Of a stretch of DNA of 20,915 nt, positions 7,222 through 14,974 are shown one piece after another. The stretch is taken from assembly GCA_002349525.1 (NCBI GenBank), contig DEDL01000024.1, forward strand, positions 76,481 through 97,395. The letters are read 5' to 3'. The first letter of the stretch is position 1. Every line of letters starts with the position of its first letter. Origin of the DNA: Lachnoclostridium sp. UBA2905. GTDB taxonomy: Bacteria > Bacillota > Clostridia > Lachnospirales > Lachnospiraceae. The notes under the pieces were generated by a model. That model did no database searches. It saw only the letters and a program-made list of their open reading frames with translations, and was not told where the DNA came from. The translations under genes were made by a program, and so were the position numbers.

Positions 7222-8544
7222 CTATTTGTCAACGTAACCTGGTCTTTCAAGGAGTGTAAACATATTTCTCTTGTAGCTTTCAACTCCCGGCTGGTCAAAT
7301 GGATTGATTCCAAGAATCAGACCACTTAAGGCACAGGCAAACATAAAGAAATAATACATCTCTCCTAAAGATTTTTCATTGCGTCCACCAACACTTATAA
7401 GAAGGTTAGGAACTCCTGCTTCAAGATGAGCATTTCTTGTTCCTTCCATAGCCTTCTTATTGATGTAGTCAAGTGTCTTGCCATCAAGATAATTAAGTCC
7501 CTCAATGTCATTATCTGAATGCTTCATAACAACTTCATCAGGAACATTCTCAAGCATAAGAACCGTTTCAAACATTACTCTGGGTCCGTCCTGAATGTAC
7601 TGTCCCTGAGAATGAAGATCTGTAGTAAAGTCAAAGGACGCTGTAAAAAGTCCCTTATGATTCTTTCCTTCACTTTCAGAAAACAGCTGTTTCCACCATT
7701 CATTTATATAATGGAAGCAAGGCTCATAATTGGCCATTATCTCAATATATTTTTTCTTGGAATGAATGATATTTCTTATTGTTGCATACATTACTGCATC
7801 ATTTGTTTCATAATCATTCTTCAGACATCTTTCTCTCATATATGCTGCGCCTTCCATTATTTTGTCAATATCGGCACCACTTACTGCAATTGGAAGCATT
7901 CCAACAGCGCTTAACACTGAATATCTTCCACCAATGTCATCTGGAACAACAAATGTTTCATATCCCTCTTCATCAGCAAGCTTCTTAAGAGCACCCTTCT
8001 TCTTATCAGTTGTAGCAAATATTCTCTTTGCTGCTTCGCTCTTTCCATACTTTTTCTCCATATACTCTCTAAGTATTCTAAAGGTTATTGCTGATTCGAG
8101 AGTTGTACCGGACTTACTTACAATATTTATACATATGTCTTTACCTTCAATAGCTTCAAGTAAATGTGTAAGATATATCTGACTTATATTGTAGCCTGCA
8201 AAAAAAATCTGTGGAATACTTCTCTTTTCTTCAGGCATAAGATTGTGAAATGTATGTCCTAAAAATTCTATGGCTGATCTTGCACCAAGAACAGATCCAC
8301 CTATTCCAATAACAATAAATGCGTCACAGTTATTCCTTATATATTCAGCATTCTTTTTTATTCTGTTAAATTCTGTTTTATCATAATTAACCGGCAGATC
8401 CACCCAGCCTGTAAATTCATTGCCAACACATTCATGATTGACTAACAGACGCTTGCATTCAAGCACCTTGTCCTTGATATTTTCAATATCTTCTTTAGCA
8501 ATCAGTCCCTTGTTAAATGAATAATCAAATTTGAGATCACCCAT
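7222..8544 (-). CDS. pgi: Glucose-6-phosphate isomerase
   Basis: A 440-residue cytosolic enzyme that interconverts glucose-6-phosphate and fructose-6-phosphate. It joins glycogen turnover (after phosphoglucomutase) to glycolysis. The SIS sugar-phosphate fold is shown by VIGIGGSVLGAR (78-89) and SKSGTTLE (143-150). The family signatures DIGGRYSVLSAVG (203-215) and GINPFDQPGVESYK (412-425) are both present. Catalytic residues by family comparison are E290 (in FSESEGK), H311 (in DLHSQGQ) and K425, all intact. The length is typical of the short Firmicute-type isomerase (about 440-450). The ATG at 8544 has GGAGG 11 nt upstream. The gene lies 63 bp after the debranching fusion, the widest gap since glgB, and a weak promoter candidate sits in that gap. 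It may be both read through from the glg genes and transcribed on its own. Confidence 0.98.
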   Translation of the reverse strand: MGDLKFDYSFNKGLIAKEDIENIKDKVLECKRLLVNHECVGNEFTGWVDLPVNYDKTEFNRIKKNAEYIRNNCDAFIVIGIGGSVLGARSAIEFLGHTFHNLMPEEKRSIPQIFFAGYNISQIYLTHLLEAIEGKDICINIVSKSGTTLESAITFRILREYMEKKYGKSEAAKRIFATTDKKKGALKKLADEEGYETFVVPDDIGGRYSVLSAVGMLPIAVSGADIDKIMEGAAYMRERCLKNDYETNDAVMYATIRNIIHSKKKYIEIMANYEPCFHYINEWWKQLFSESEGKNHKGLFTASFDFTTDLHSQGQYIQDGPRVMFETVLMLENVPDEVVMKHSDNDIEGLNYLDGKTLDYINKKAMEGTRNAHLEAGVPNLLISVGGRNEKSLGEMYYFFMFACALSGLILGINPFDQPGVESYKRNMFTLLERPGYVDK

Positions 8545-8570
8545 ACGTCTTTAATCCTCCCATTTCATTT

Positions 8571-8598
8571 CTTATATTATCACTTATGCTTCTGTAAA
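8571..8598 (-). promoter_or_regulatory. Candidate internal promoter for pgi
   Basis: On the minus strand TTTACA (8593-8598) and TATAAG (8571-8576), each 5/6 matches to consensus, are separated by 16 bp. Transcription would start near 8564, giving a leader of about 20 nt that includes the pgi GGAGG. The gap has no terminator-like hairpin, so pgi may also be read from upstream. Confidence 0.42.
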
Positions 8599-8607
8599 AT
8601 TGTTTCC

Positions 8608-11600
8608 TCAGTCCGGAAGCTTTTTGGCCTGCCATGACCAGTTTCTATCTGTGGTTCCGGGCATGTTCATTCTTGATTCATCCCCTAATCCAAGCAAATC
8701 CTGTAATGGAACAATCTTAACATCTGCATCACATTCATCAAGTATCTGCATCAGCTTTTCTGATGTCTGCTTTGCATCCATATCCGGATAGCGGTCTTCA
8801 CACCATCCAAAAATTGTCTGGTTGTCATGTGTTCCGGTATATGCAATCTTATTTTCTTTTGGATAATAACCATCTAAAGGATTTCCATCATAAAACTGCA
8901 TAACATCTGTTCCTGTAAAACCACAGCCTGCAACAAGTGCACGTACTGCCGGTGTAATAAGGCCAAGATCCTCAGCAATTACCGGAAGTGGTCCAAACTT
9001 TTTGTAAGCTTTTCTAAACAGTTCCATTCCCGGACCCCATTTCCAGCTTCCTTCTATAGCTTTTTTACCATTTTCAATGGACCAGTACGCTGCAAATCCC
9101 CTGAAGTGGTCAAGTCTTACGTAGTCATACAGGAAGAATGCTCTCTCAAGTCTCCTAAGCCACCATGTATAACCATCTGCTTTCATACTATCCCACTTAT
9201 ATACAGGATTGCCCCATGCCTGACCATTTTTTGCAAAATAATCCGGTGGAACACCAGCTTCTTCCTCTATGACAAGCTTATCATCAACTGCAAAGTTCTC
9301 TGGTGCAGCCCACACATCAGATGAATCTGCAGAAACAAACATCGGCATATCACCTATTATGGAAATTCCCTTTGAATTAGCATATTCATGAAGCTTATTC
9401 CATGCTTTTTCAAAACTATACTGTCTGTACATATAATACTCAGCACCGTCAGCATAATCTGGATTAACATAAAGACTTTCACTGTACACAGAAGGCATTT
9501 TACTACCAAGTGCCTTAATAGACTTATACATTGCATAAGGTCTTAACCAGTCTTCATTATCCTTAACAAACTTCTTAAATTCCTTATCTCTTATGCGTCC
9601 TGATTGCTTAACCCAGGCCTTATACTCTTCTTCAAGCTCTTCATCGCTCTTGCCAAGAAGTCTGACATTCCCGGCAAATGCAGAAGCTCCCGCATATGGT
9701 GAACCAAATGCGTCTACGGGATTTATAGGAAGCATCTGCCAGTATTTATATCCATTTGCAGCCAGATAATCCACAAAATCAAAAGCAGGCTTTCCAATAT
9801 GCCCTGAACCGTCAGCATTAGGAAGAGAGGTAATATGACACAATACACCCTTTCCCTCTTCTAAAGGTTTTGAAAGAACATTTCCCTTGTTGGTATATAA
9901 AACAACAGAACCAAGAGGATATAATTTTACACCAATTTTTCCATCCTTGTATTCAGGAACCTGTCCTGATATAAGCTCTGACATCTTATACTCACAATCA
10001 AGCCACACCATATTAGTATTCTGCAACGAGTTATTGACAAGAACAATAGCCTTTTCACTTTCTGTTTCTCTTACAAAACCAAACACCTCACTGCCAAAGC
10101 TTAATGGTTTGAAATCTCCATCCGTAAAAACATCAAGTGTTTTTCTAAGACGTATTGCATTCTGATACATTGTGAACATATCACTGTCAACATTATCCCA
10201 AGGGAAGGTTCCTCTGTTGTAGGGATCCTCATAACCCTGCATTCCTGCCTCATCACCATAATATATACATGGTACTCCCGGCATGGTCATCTGTAAGAGT
10301 GCTGCAATCCACATGCGTCCCTTGGCAAGATTAAAATTATCCTGACTCAACCTGAAATTCTTCTTATCCTCATCAGACATAGTACATGAATCCGGTGCTC
10401 CGCCAAGCTTCGTTACTACTCGCATTCTGTCATGACTTCCTATAAGATTAAGGGAAGCATAAAAATTCTCTTCCGGATAATTCTCATAAAGAGAATACAA
10501 TATCTCACATAAGCTTTCTGCACTCATTTTTCCGGTAAGATAAGCAAGTATGCCATCTCTGAAAGGATAATTCATAACACCATCAAGCTCATCACCAAGA
10601 AAATATTTTCTAAGTTCACTATAGCTTATTTTGTTAGATGCATCTTCCCATACTTCACCAAGTAAAAGTGCATCATCTCCATTTTCCTTTATCATGGCTG
10701 ACTTAATTCCAGCAATGAAATCATCAGGAAGTTCATCTGCTACATCAAGTCTCCAGCCTGATGCACCCATACGCAGCCATTTTCTGACTACACTGTCTTC
10801 ATCGTCATAAATATATTTTTTATAGCTTTCAGTCTGCTCAACAACACTTGGAAGATCGTCAACTCCCCACCAGCAATCATAAGTCCCATCTTCCTTAAAG
10901 CTGAACCATTCTCTGTATGGTGAATTGTCACCTTGCCATGCACCATTTGAATCATAGTTGCCATATTTATTAAAATATTTGCTGTCACATCCGGTATGAT
11001 TAAATACTCCATCCAAAATGATTCTTATACCATGATTTTTTGCTTCCCGGCAAAACAATTTGAAATCATCTTCATTACCAAGTAATGGATCAATTTTTTC
11101 ATAATCGCCAGTATCATACCTATGATTGCTTGCTGCCTCAAATATAGGATTAATATATAATACAGTAATTCCCATATCCTTAAAGTAATCAAACTTGTCT
11201 TTTATACCTTTAAGATTTCCACCATAAAAATCCCATCTGATTACTCTTCCATTTTCATCCTTTTTATAGCTAACAGGTTCATTCCAGTCTTCAACAAATC
11301 TTCTTTCAGGTCCATTTTCATGTCCCTTCTGTAATGATTCTGATAATTGCTTATAATCATCGCCCCTGTTAAATCTGTCTGGGAAAATCTGATATACTAT
11401 TCCTTTTTTATACCAGTCAGGTACAACTCTTTTTTTGCTTACCGTAAGCTGAAATGATGGTGGCTCAGTAAAATAAAGGTTACCCTCTCCACCAGTATGA
11501 TTCTCCATGGCACCATACCACATTGTTGTGTTATCAGATCTTGTTATCAGGAAACTATACCAGTACAAACCATTAATATCTGTCTCAAGTTCTGTGACAA

Positions 11601-11796
11601 ATCTCATATGGTCATCCTTATATCCACACTCCATTGGATAAAGTCTCTCGCCTTCACCATCAATCCAGATTCTAAGTGTAACCCCGGCACCATCATTATC
11701 CCATAAATCGAGTGTAAGTTTTACCCTGTCTCCTGCATTAAGAGCTCCAAAAGGTGCACGGTATTCTATTTCTCTTGTGTTGTGATACGCTTTCAT
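8608..11796 (-). CDS. Bifunctional glycogen-debranching fusion: GH13 pullulanase/amylase-like + GH77 4-alpha-glucanotransferase
   Basis: A 1062-residue fusion of two glycosidase families. Residues 1-120 look like a beta-sandwich, possibly carbohydrate-binding, domain. A GH13 barrel follows at about 128-545, with D262 in LDGVFNHTG, nucleophile D351 in GWRLDVADE, acid/base E381 in GEVWE and H455-D456 in GSHDR. A small beta domain runs to about 640. From about 648 a compact GH77 (MalQ-type) domain begins (HITSLPN, SPYAGASAFAGN), with nucleophile D896 in VRLDHFRG, acid/base E942 in AEDLG and D991 in GTHDN. All catalytic residues of both halves are present. The GH77 part is about 410 residues against the usual 500 or so, shortened between SPY and the barrel core and at the C-terminus. 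The likely role is transfer of maltosyl stubs and hydrolysis of alpha-1,6 branches after phosphorylase action. GH13 specificity (pullulanase, neopullulanase or amylase) is inferred. It is the sixth gene of the glg operon and starts 45 bp after glgA. Confidence 0.9.
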   Translation of the reverse strand: MKAYHNTREIEYRAPFGALNAGDRVKLTLDLWDNDGAGVTLRIWIDGEGERLYPMECGYKDDHMRFVTELETDINGLYWYSFLITRSDNTTMWYGAMENHTGGEGNLYFTEPPSFQLTVSKKRVVPDWYKKGIVYQIFPDRFNRGDDYKQLSESLQKGHENGPERRFVEDWNEPVSYKKDENGRVIRWDFYGGNLKGIKDKFDYFKDMGITVLYINPIFEAASNHRYDTGDYEKIDPLLGNEDDFKLFCREAKNHGIRIILDGVFNHTGCDSKYFNKYGNYDSNGAWQGDNSPYREWFSFKEDGTYDCWWGVDDLPSVVEQTESYKKYIYDDEDSVVRKWLRMGASGWRLDVADELPDDFIAGIKSAMIKENGDDALLLGEVWEDASNKISYSELRKYFLGDELDGVMNYPFRDGILAYLTGKMSAESLCEILYSLYENYPEENFYASLNLIGSHDRMRVVTKLGGAPDSCTMSDEDKKNFRLSQDNFNLAKGRMWIAALLQMTMPGVPCIYYGDEAGMQGYEDPYNRGTFPWDNVDSDMFTMYQNAIRLRKTLDVFTDGDFKPLSFGSEVFGFVRETESEKAIVLVNNSLQNTNMVWLDCEYKMSELISGQVPEYKDGKIGVKLYPLGSVVLYTNKGNVLSKPLEEGKGVLCHITSLPNADGSGHIGKPAFDFVDYLAANGYKYWQMLPINPVDAFGSPYAGASAFAGNVRLLGKSDEELEEEYKAWVKQSGRIRDKEFKKFVKDNEDWLRPYAMYKSIKALGSKMPSVYSESLYVNPDYADGAEYYMYRQYSFEKAWNKLHEYANSKGISIIGDMPMFVSADSSDVWAAPENFAVDDKLVIEEEAGVPPDYFAKNGQAWGNPVYKWDSMKADGYTWWLRRLERAFFLYDYVRLDHFRGFAAYWSIENGKKAIEGSWKWGPGMELFRKAYKKFGPLPVIAEDLGLITPAVRALVAGCGFTGTDVMQFYDGNPLDGYYPKENKIAYTGTHDNQTIFGWCEDRYPDMDAKQTSEKLMQILDECDADVKIVPLQDLLGLGDESRMNMPGTTDRNWSWQAKKLPD

Positions 11797-11841
11797 ATTA
11801 CTAATACTTCCTTTTTAACTAATACTTTTTCTGTTATTTTA

Positions 11842-13830
11842 TTATTCATCCTTATCATCTGCAGAAACTGTATCAGTCTTTTTTGCCTGTGTGCTTTTTG
11901 CTCTTGTACTTCTTGCTTTAGTCTGCTTTGTGGCAGTTGAAGCAGTCTCAGATTTCTTAGCAGCAGATTTTCTTGTTGTTTTATTTGCTTTAGTCTGCTT
12001 TGCTTCTACCGGCTCTGTCTCTGTTTTCTTTGCTTCTGTTTCCTTTGCTTCAGAAACAGCTTTTGCAGCAGTGGTCTTAGAAGTACTTGCTTTTCTGGTA
12101 GCAGTTTTTTTAGCAGCTGTCTTTTTAGTAGTTGCCTTTTTAACTGTTTCCTTTTCAGTTTCCTCTTTTTTTGCAGTTACTTTTTCAGCACTTGCAACTT
12201 CAACACCTGCAACTTCAACACCTGCTGCTTCAGCCACTTCTTTTTTATCAGCTTCTTCTTTTGCTGCTTCCTTTTCAATATCTGTATTATGAACACCTGT
12301 TATCTCAGTTTCTGTCTCTTTAACAGGTTTTTCTTTGGCAACTTCTTTTTCTTCAACTTCTTCAACAACTACAGGGATTTCAGGATGAAGTCTTTCATAC
12401 ATCTCGATGTATCTTTCTGCTGCATTATTCCAACTGAAATCTTCGCTCATTGCCTGTTCCTGAAGCTTCTTCCATGCTTCTTTATTGTCATAATAAAGTG
12501 TAATAGCATCTTTTATTTTATAAAGCATCTCATGAGCATTATAGTTGGCAAAGCTGAATCCGGTTCCCTCACCTGTATACTGATTATATGGCTTAACACT
12601 ATCCTTCAATCCACCAACTTCTCTTACGATTGGAAGAGTACCATAGTGCATTGCTATCATCTGTGAAAGTCCACATGGCTCAAAAAGTGAAGGCATAAGA
12701 AGCATATCTGCACCAGCATAAAGTCTGTGACTCAATGCTTCATCAAACATTGTAAGTGCAGCAAGCTTGCCAGGATATTTGCCTGCAAAATATCTTACAG
12801 TTTCTTCATACTGCCAGTCTCCTGTTCCAAGAATTGCAATCTGAACAGGCTGATTCAACAGTTCGTCAAATACATTGGTAAGAAGGTCCATTCCCTTCTG
12901 TTCTGTGAGACGTCCAATCATTGTTATAATTGGAATATCAGGATTTTCTTCAAATCCAAGTTCATTCTGAAGGGCTTTTTTACATTCAGCCTTTCCTGCC
13001 ATATCATTCTTAGCAAAATTCTTTTCAATTAATGTATCCTTTTCAGGAGAATAGAAATCTGTATTAATTCCATTCAAAATTCCATATAAAACATTATTTC
13101 TTCTACTGAAAATGTCATTCATATGTTCACCAAAGAATGGCTCCTGTATCTCATGTGCATATGAAGGACTCACTGTTGATAAAAGGTCACTATAGCAAAG
13201 TGCACCCTTCATATAATTGATAGAAGTACTGTCACATCTCAATTGGTCAGCTGCAGGAGCTATATGGGATAAACCAAGTATATCTCCAAGGATCATGTCC
13301 GTAAACTGACCCTGGAATTTGAGATTGTGAACTGTAAATACAGTTTTTATATTGTCATAAATATCAATTCCTCTATAGAACTCTCTTAAAAATACAGGTG
13401 CAAGTGCTGTATGCCAGTCATTACAATGAATAATGTCACACTTAAAATCAGGGAGATACTGAATACATTCAACTATGGCTTTTGAAAAATAAGCAATTCT
13501 TTCACCATCATCAAAATATCCATACGCATTATCTCTGTAAAAATATGACTCATTATCCACAAAATAATAGGTAACTCCATCATGCACAAGCTGTTCTATA
13601 CCACAATACGCATTTCTCCATCCAAGTGGAAGATAAAAATCCGTAACGTGAGTAAACTTACTCTTATATTCCTCAGGTATTGTCTTAAATTTAGGAATTA
13701 TTACTCTAACATCAACTCCCTTGGCTAAAAGTGCCTTTGGAAGTGAACCTGCAACATCTCCTAATCCTCCTGTTTTCATAAATGGTACTGCCTCAAAAGC
13801 AGCAAACAGCACCTGCAATTTTTCTTTCAT
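11842..13830 (-). CDS. glgA: Glycogen synthase (ADP-glucose type, GT5) with long charged C-terminal tail
   Basis: A 662-residue enzyme that transfers glucose from ADP-glucose to the non-reducing end of glycogen. The catalytic part (1-482) is a full-length GT5 protein. It has the KTGGLGDV motif (K19, ADP-glucose binding), HNLKFQG around H168, GRLTEQKGMDLL (306-317) and the EPCGLSQ loop with E384. Bacterial GlgA is normally about 470-490 residues and would end here. Instead the frame continues for about 180 codons of low-complexity sequence rich in Lys, Ala, Thr and Glu, annotated separately. The tail is in frame and the downstream gene follows at a normal distance, so this is not a simple read-through error. 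The gene lies 26 bp after glgD, with GGAGG 8 nt before the ATG. A 10-bp hairpin sits over the glgD stop just upstream. Synthase assignment is firm; the role of the tail is unknown. Confidence 0.97.
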   Translation of the reverse strand: MKEKLQVLFAAFEAVPFMKTGGLGDVAGSLPKALLAKGVDVRVIIPKFKTIPEEYKSKFTHVTDFYLPLGWRNAYCGIEQLVHDGVTYYFVDNESYFYRDNAYGYFDDGERIAYFSKAIVECIQYLPDFKCDIIHCNDWHTALAPVFLREFYRGIDIYDNIKTVFTVHNLKFQGQFTDMILGDILGLSHIAPAADQLRCDSTSINYMKGALCYSDLLSTVSPSYAHEIQEPFFGEHMNDIFSRRNNVLYGILNGINTDFYSPEKDTLIEKNFAKNDMAGKAECKKALQNELGFEENPDIPIITMIGRLTEQKGMDLLTNVFDELLNQPVQIAILGTGDWQYEETVRYFAGKYPGKLAALTMFDEALSHRLYAGADMLLMPSLFEPCGLSQMIAMHYGTLPIVREVGGLKDSVKPYNQYTGEGTGFSFANYNAHEMLYKIKDAITLYYDNKEAWKKLQEQAMSEDFSWNNAAERYIEMYERLHPEIPVVVEEVEEKEVAKEKPVKETETEITGVHNTDIEKEAAKEEADKKEVAEAAGVEVAGVEVASAEKVTAKKEETEKETVKKATTKKTAAKKTATRKASTSKTTAAKAVSEAKETEAKKTETEPVEAKQTKANKTTRKSAAKKSETASTATKQTKARSTRAKSTQAKKTDTVSADDKDE
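11845..12384 (-). other. Low-complexity Lys/Ala/Thr/Glu tail of GlgA (residues 483-662)
   Basis: The final 180 residues of GlgA contain no Phe, Trp, Tyr, Cys, Leu or Met. Residues about 488-560 are Glu/Lys/Val-rich and mixed in charge. Residues about 553-651 are strongly basic, with repeated AKK-T units (AAKKTATRK, AAKKSETA, QAKKTDT) and two KQTKA units. The protein ends in an acidic DDKDE. The composition resembles histone H1 tails and bacterial H1-like proteins, which are disordered and bind polyanions. No fold or motif beyond this can be supported. Confidence 0.9.
12193..12222 (-). repeat. 15-bp perfect tandem duplication inside the glgA tail
   Basis: Two exact adjacent copies of the plus-strand unit TGCAACTTCAACACC (12193-12207 and 12208-12222) are followed by the first three bases of a third. 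The unit is in frame and encodes the repeated GVEVA peptide (residues about 537-546). This is the signature of recent slippage expansion in the low-complexity tail. Confidence 0.9.
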
Positions 13831-13847
13831 TTTCTAATCCTCCATAT

Positions 13848-13874
13848 AACGATAAGTTAATCCCACTTATCGTT
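13848..13874 (-). repeat. Perfect hairpin spanning the glgD stop codon, upstream of the glgA RBS
   Basis: On the minus strand AACGATAAGT and ACTTATCGTT form a perfect 10-bp stem with a 7-nt loop (GGGATTA). The glgD TAA overlaps the loop and the second arm, and the glgA GGAGG follows 6 nt after the stem. No U-run follows, so it is not a canonical intrinsic terminator. It could influence translational coupling, mRNA processing or segment stability between glgD and glgA. Confidence 0.75.
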
Positions 13875-14957
13875 CTTTTCTTTGAAATAAATTGATTCCT
13901 TGGAGCCTTTTACTACTATTCCCTCCTGAATCACATTCTTCATATCAATTATTGCATTCTCAACTACAGCGCCTGCCTTAATAACACACTTCTGCATTAT
14001 GATACTATTTTTAATAACTGCGCCTTCTTCAACTACTACATTTCTGAATAAAACACTGTCTTCTACTGTTCCGCTGATAGTACAGCCTGCAGGTATAAGA
14101 CTGTTTTTAACCTTACAGCCTTCATTATACTTTGTAGGAGCTGTATCATGTCCCTTTGTAAGAACAGGCATATCCGGATTAAATATCTCTCTGTTAATAT
14201 CAAGATTCAGTGGATCCATACAGCTTCTGAAATACTTTTTAACACTGAATACATTTCCATAATAACCAGCGAATTCATATAATCTTACATCAATTTTATC
14301 ATATTCATCCTCAATGGCATCAAATAAGTCCTTAAAGTTAACTGCCTGATACCATTCAACTATATCAAGAAGTTTTTCTCGGTTAATGATGAAGCAGTCA
14401 AGGAACTCCTTGTCACCCTCTTTAACACCGACTGAAACCTTGTTAACCTTTCCGTCTGTATCATCAATTTTGCAAAGATACTCATCATCCTCTTTGGCAA
14501 TATTATATACCATGGTAATATCAGCACCGCTCTTCTTATGAGCCTCATATAAGCCTGTGTAATCCATATTGGATACAACGCTTCCTGCTGTAACAAGAAC
14601 ATATGGTGCAGGTGATCTGTGAAGATATGTAATATTCAGTTCAAAATCCCTTATCATAAAACGTGATTCTGAATTACTTACACCAAAGATTGAACCTGGA
14701 AGAATGAATAATCCTCCACGTTTTCTGTCTAATGACCATTCACTTCCTGTACCAATATGGTCAATAATAGATCTGTACTTGTATGGTGTAATAATACCTA
14801 CTGTATTAATACCTGAATTAACCATGTTTGATAATGGAAAATCTATAATTCTGTATCTGCTTCCATATGGAAGACTTGATAATGTTCTCTCACCGGCAAT
14901 GAGATCCATTTCTTTAATGCCGTAATTTGTTGTGATAAGTCCAACAATTTTATCCAT
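13857..14957 (-). CDS. glgD: GlgD, non-catalytic regulatory subunit of ADP-glucose pyrophosphorylase
   Basis: A 366-residue GlgC paralogue. Its nucleotidyltransferase core (about 1-240) keeps the scaffold (SRYRIIDFPLSNMVNSGI, 33-50; GGLFILPG, 81-88). It lacks the Gly-rich GGxGxRL nucleotide loop: the matching N-terminal stretch reads TTNYGIKEMDL. At the position of the GlgC catalytic Asp (SGDHLY) it has AGSVVS, so that Asp is replaced by Ser. The C-terminal third is a left-handed beta-helix of hexapeptide repeats (NSLIPAGCTISGTVEDSV region). In other Firmicutes GlgD is inactive alone but forms a hetero-oligomer with GlgC and raises its activity, which fits this immediate glgC-glgD arrangement. 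It starts 15 bp after the glgC stop with a G-rich Shine-Dalgarno overlapping that stop. Assignment is strong. Confidence 0.95.
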   Translation of the reverse strand: MDKIVGLITTNYGIKEMDLIAGERTLSSLPYGSRYRIIDFPLSNMVNSGINTVGIITPYKYRSIIDHIGTGSEWSLDRKRGGLFILPGSIFGVSNSESRFMIRDFELNITYLHRSPAPYVLVTAGSVVSNMDYTGLYEAHKKSGADITMVYNIAKEDDEYLCKIDDTDGKVNKVSVGVKEGDKEFLDCFIINREKLLDIVEWYQAVNFKDLFDAIEDEYDKIDVRLYEFAGYYGNVFSVKKYFRSCMDPLNLDINREIFNPDMPVLTKGHDTAPTKYNEGCKVKNSLIPAGCTISGTVEDSVLFRNVVVEEGAVIKNSIIMQKCVIKAGAVVENAIIDMKNVIQEGIVVKGSKESIYFKEKNDKWD

Positions 14958-14965
14958 AGTTTCTG

Positions 14966-14974
14966 CACCCCCCT
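14966..14974 (-). promoter_or_regulatory. G-rich ribosome binding site of glgD overlapping the glgC stop
   Basis: The minus strand reads AGGGGGGTG, 8 nt before the glgD ATG at 14957. Its first two bases belong to the glgC TAG stop. The G-run departs from the AGGAGG-type sites of most genes here and pairs with the anti-Shine-Dalgarno only with a G-U wobble. Its position favours re-initiation by ribosomes finishing glgC. Confidence 0.6.

Noticed and set aside
8608..11796. GH13-GH77 fusion as an assembly error joining two genes.
   Set aside because: One uninterrupted frame carries intact motifs of both families with a natural linker, and there is no stray stop, start or ribosome site at the junction near residue 640.
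11799..11826. Direct repeat of ACTAATACT on either side of the fusion gene's ribosome site.
   Set aside because: Two 9-bp AT-rich copies in a 45-bp gap are too weak to support a function.
11891..12292. A 133-codon plus-strand ORF resembling a hydrophobic Ala/Val/Phe/Leu-rich membrane protein.
   Set aside because: It is the exact antisense of the Lys/Ala/Thr/Glu tail of glgA; AAG/AAA/GCA/GAA codons read backwards give Phe, Leu, Cys and Val. It has no Shine-Dalgarno or family signature.
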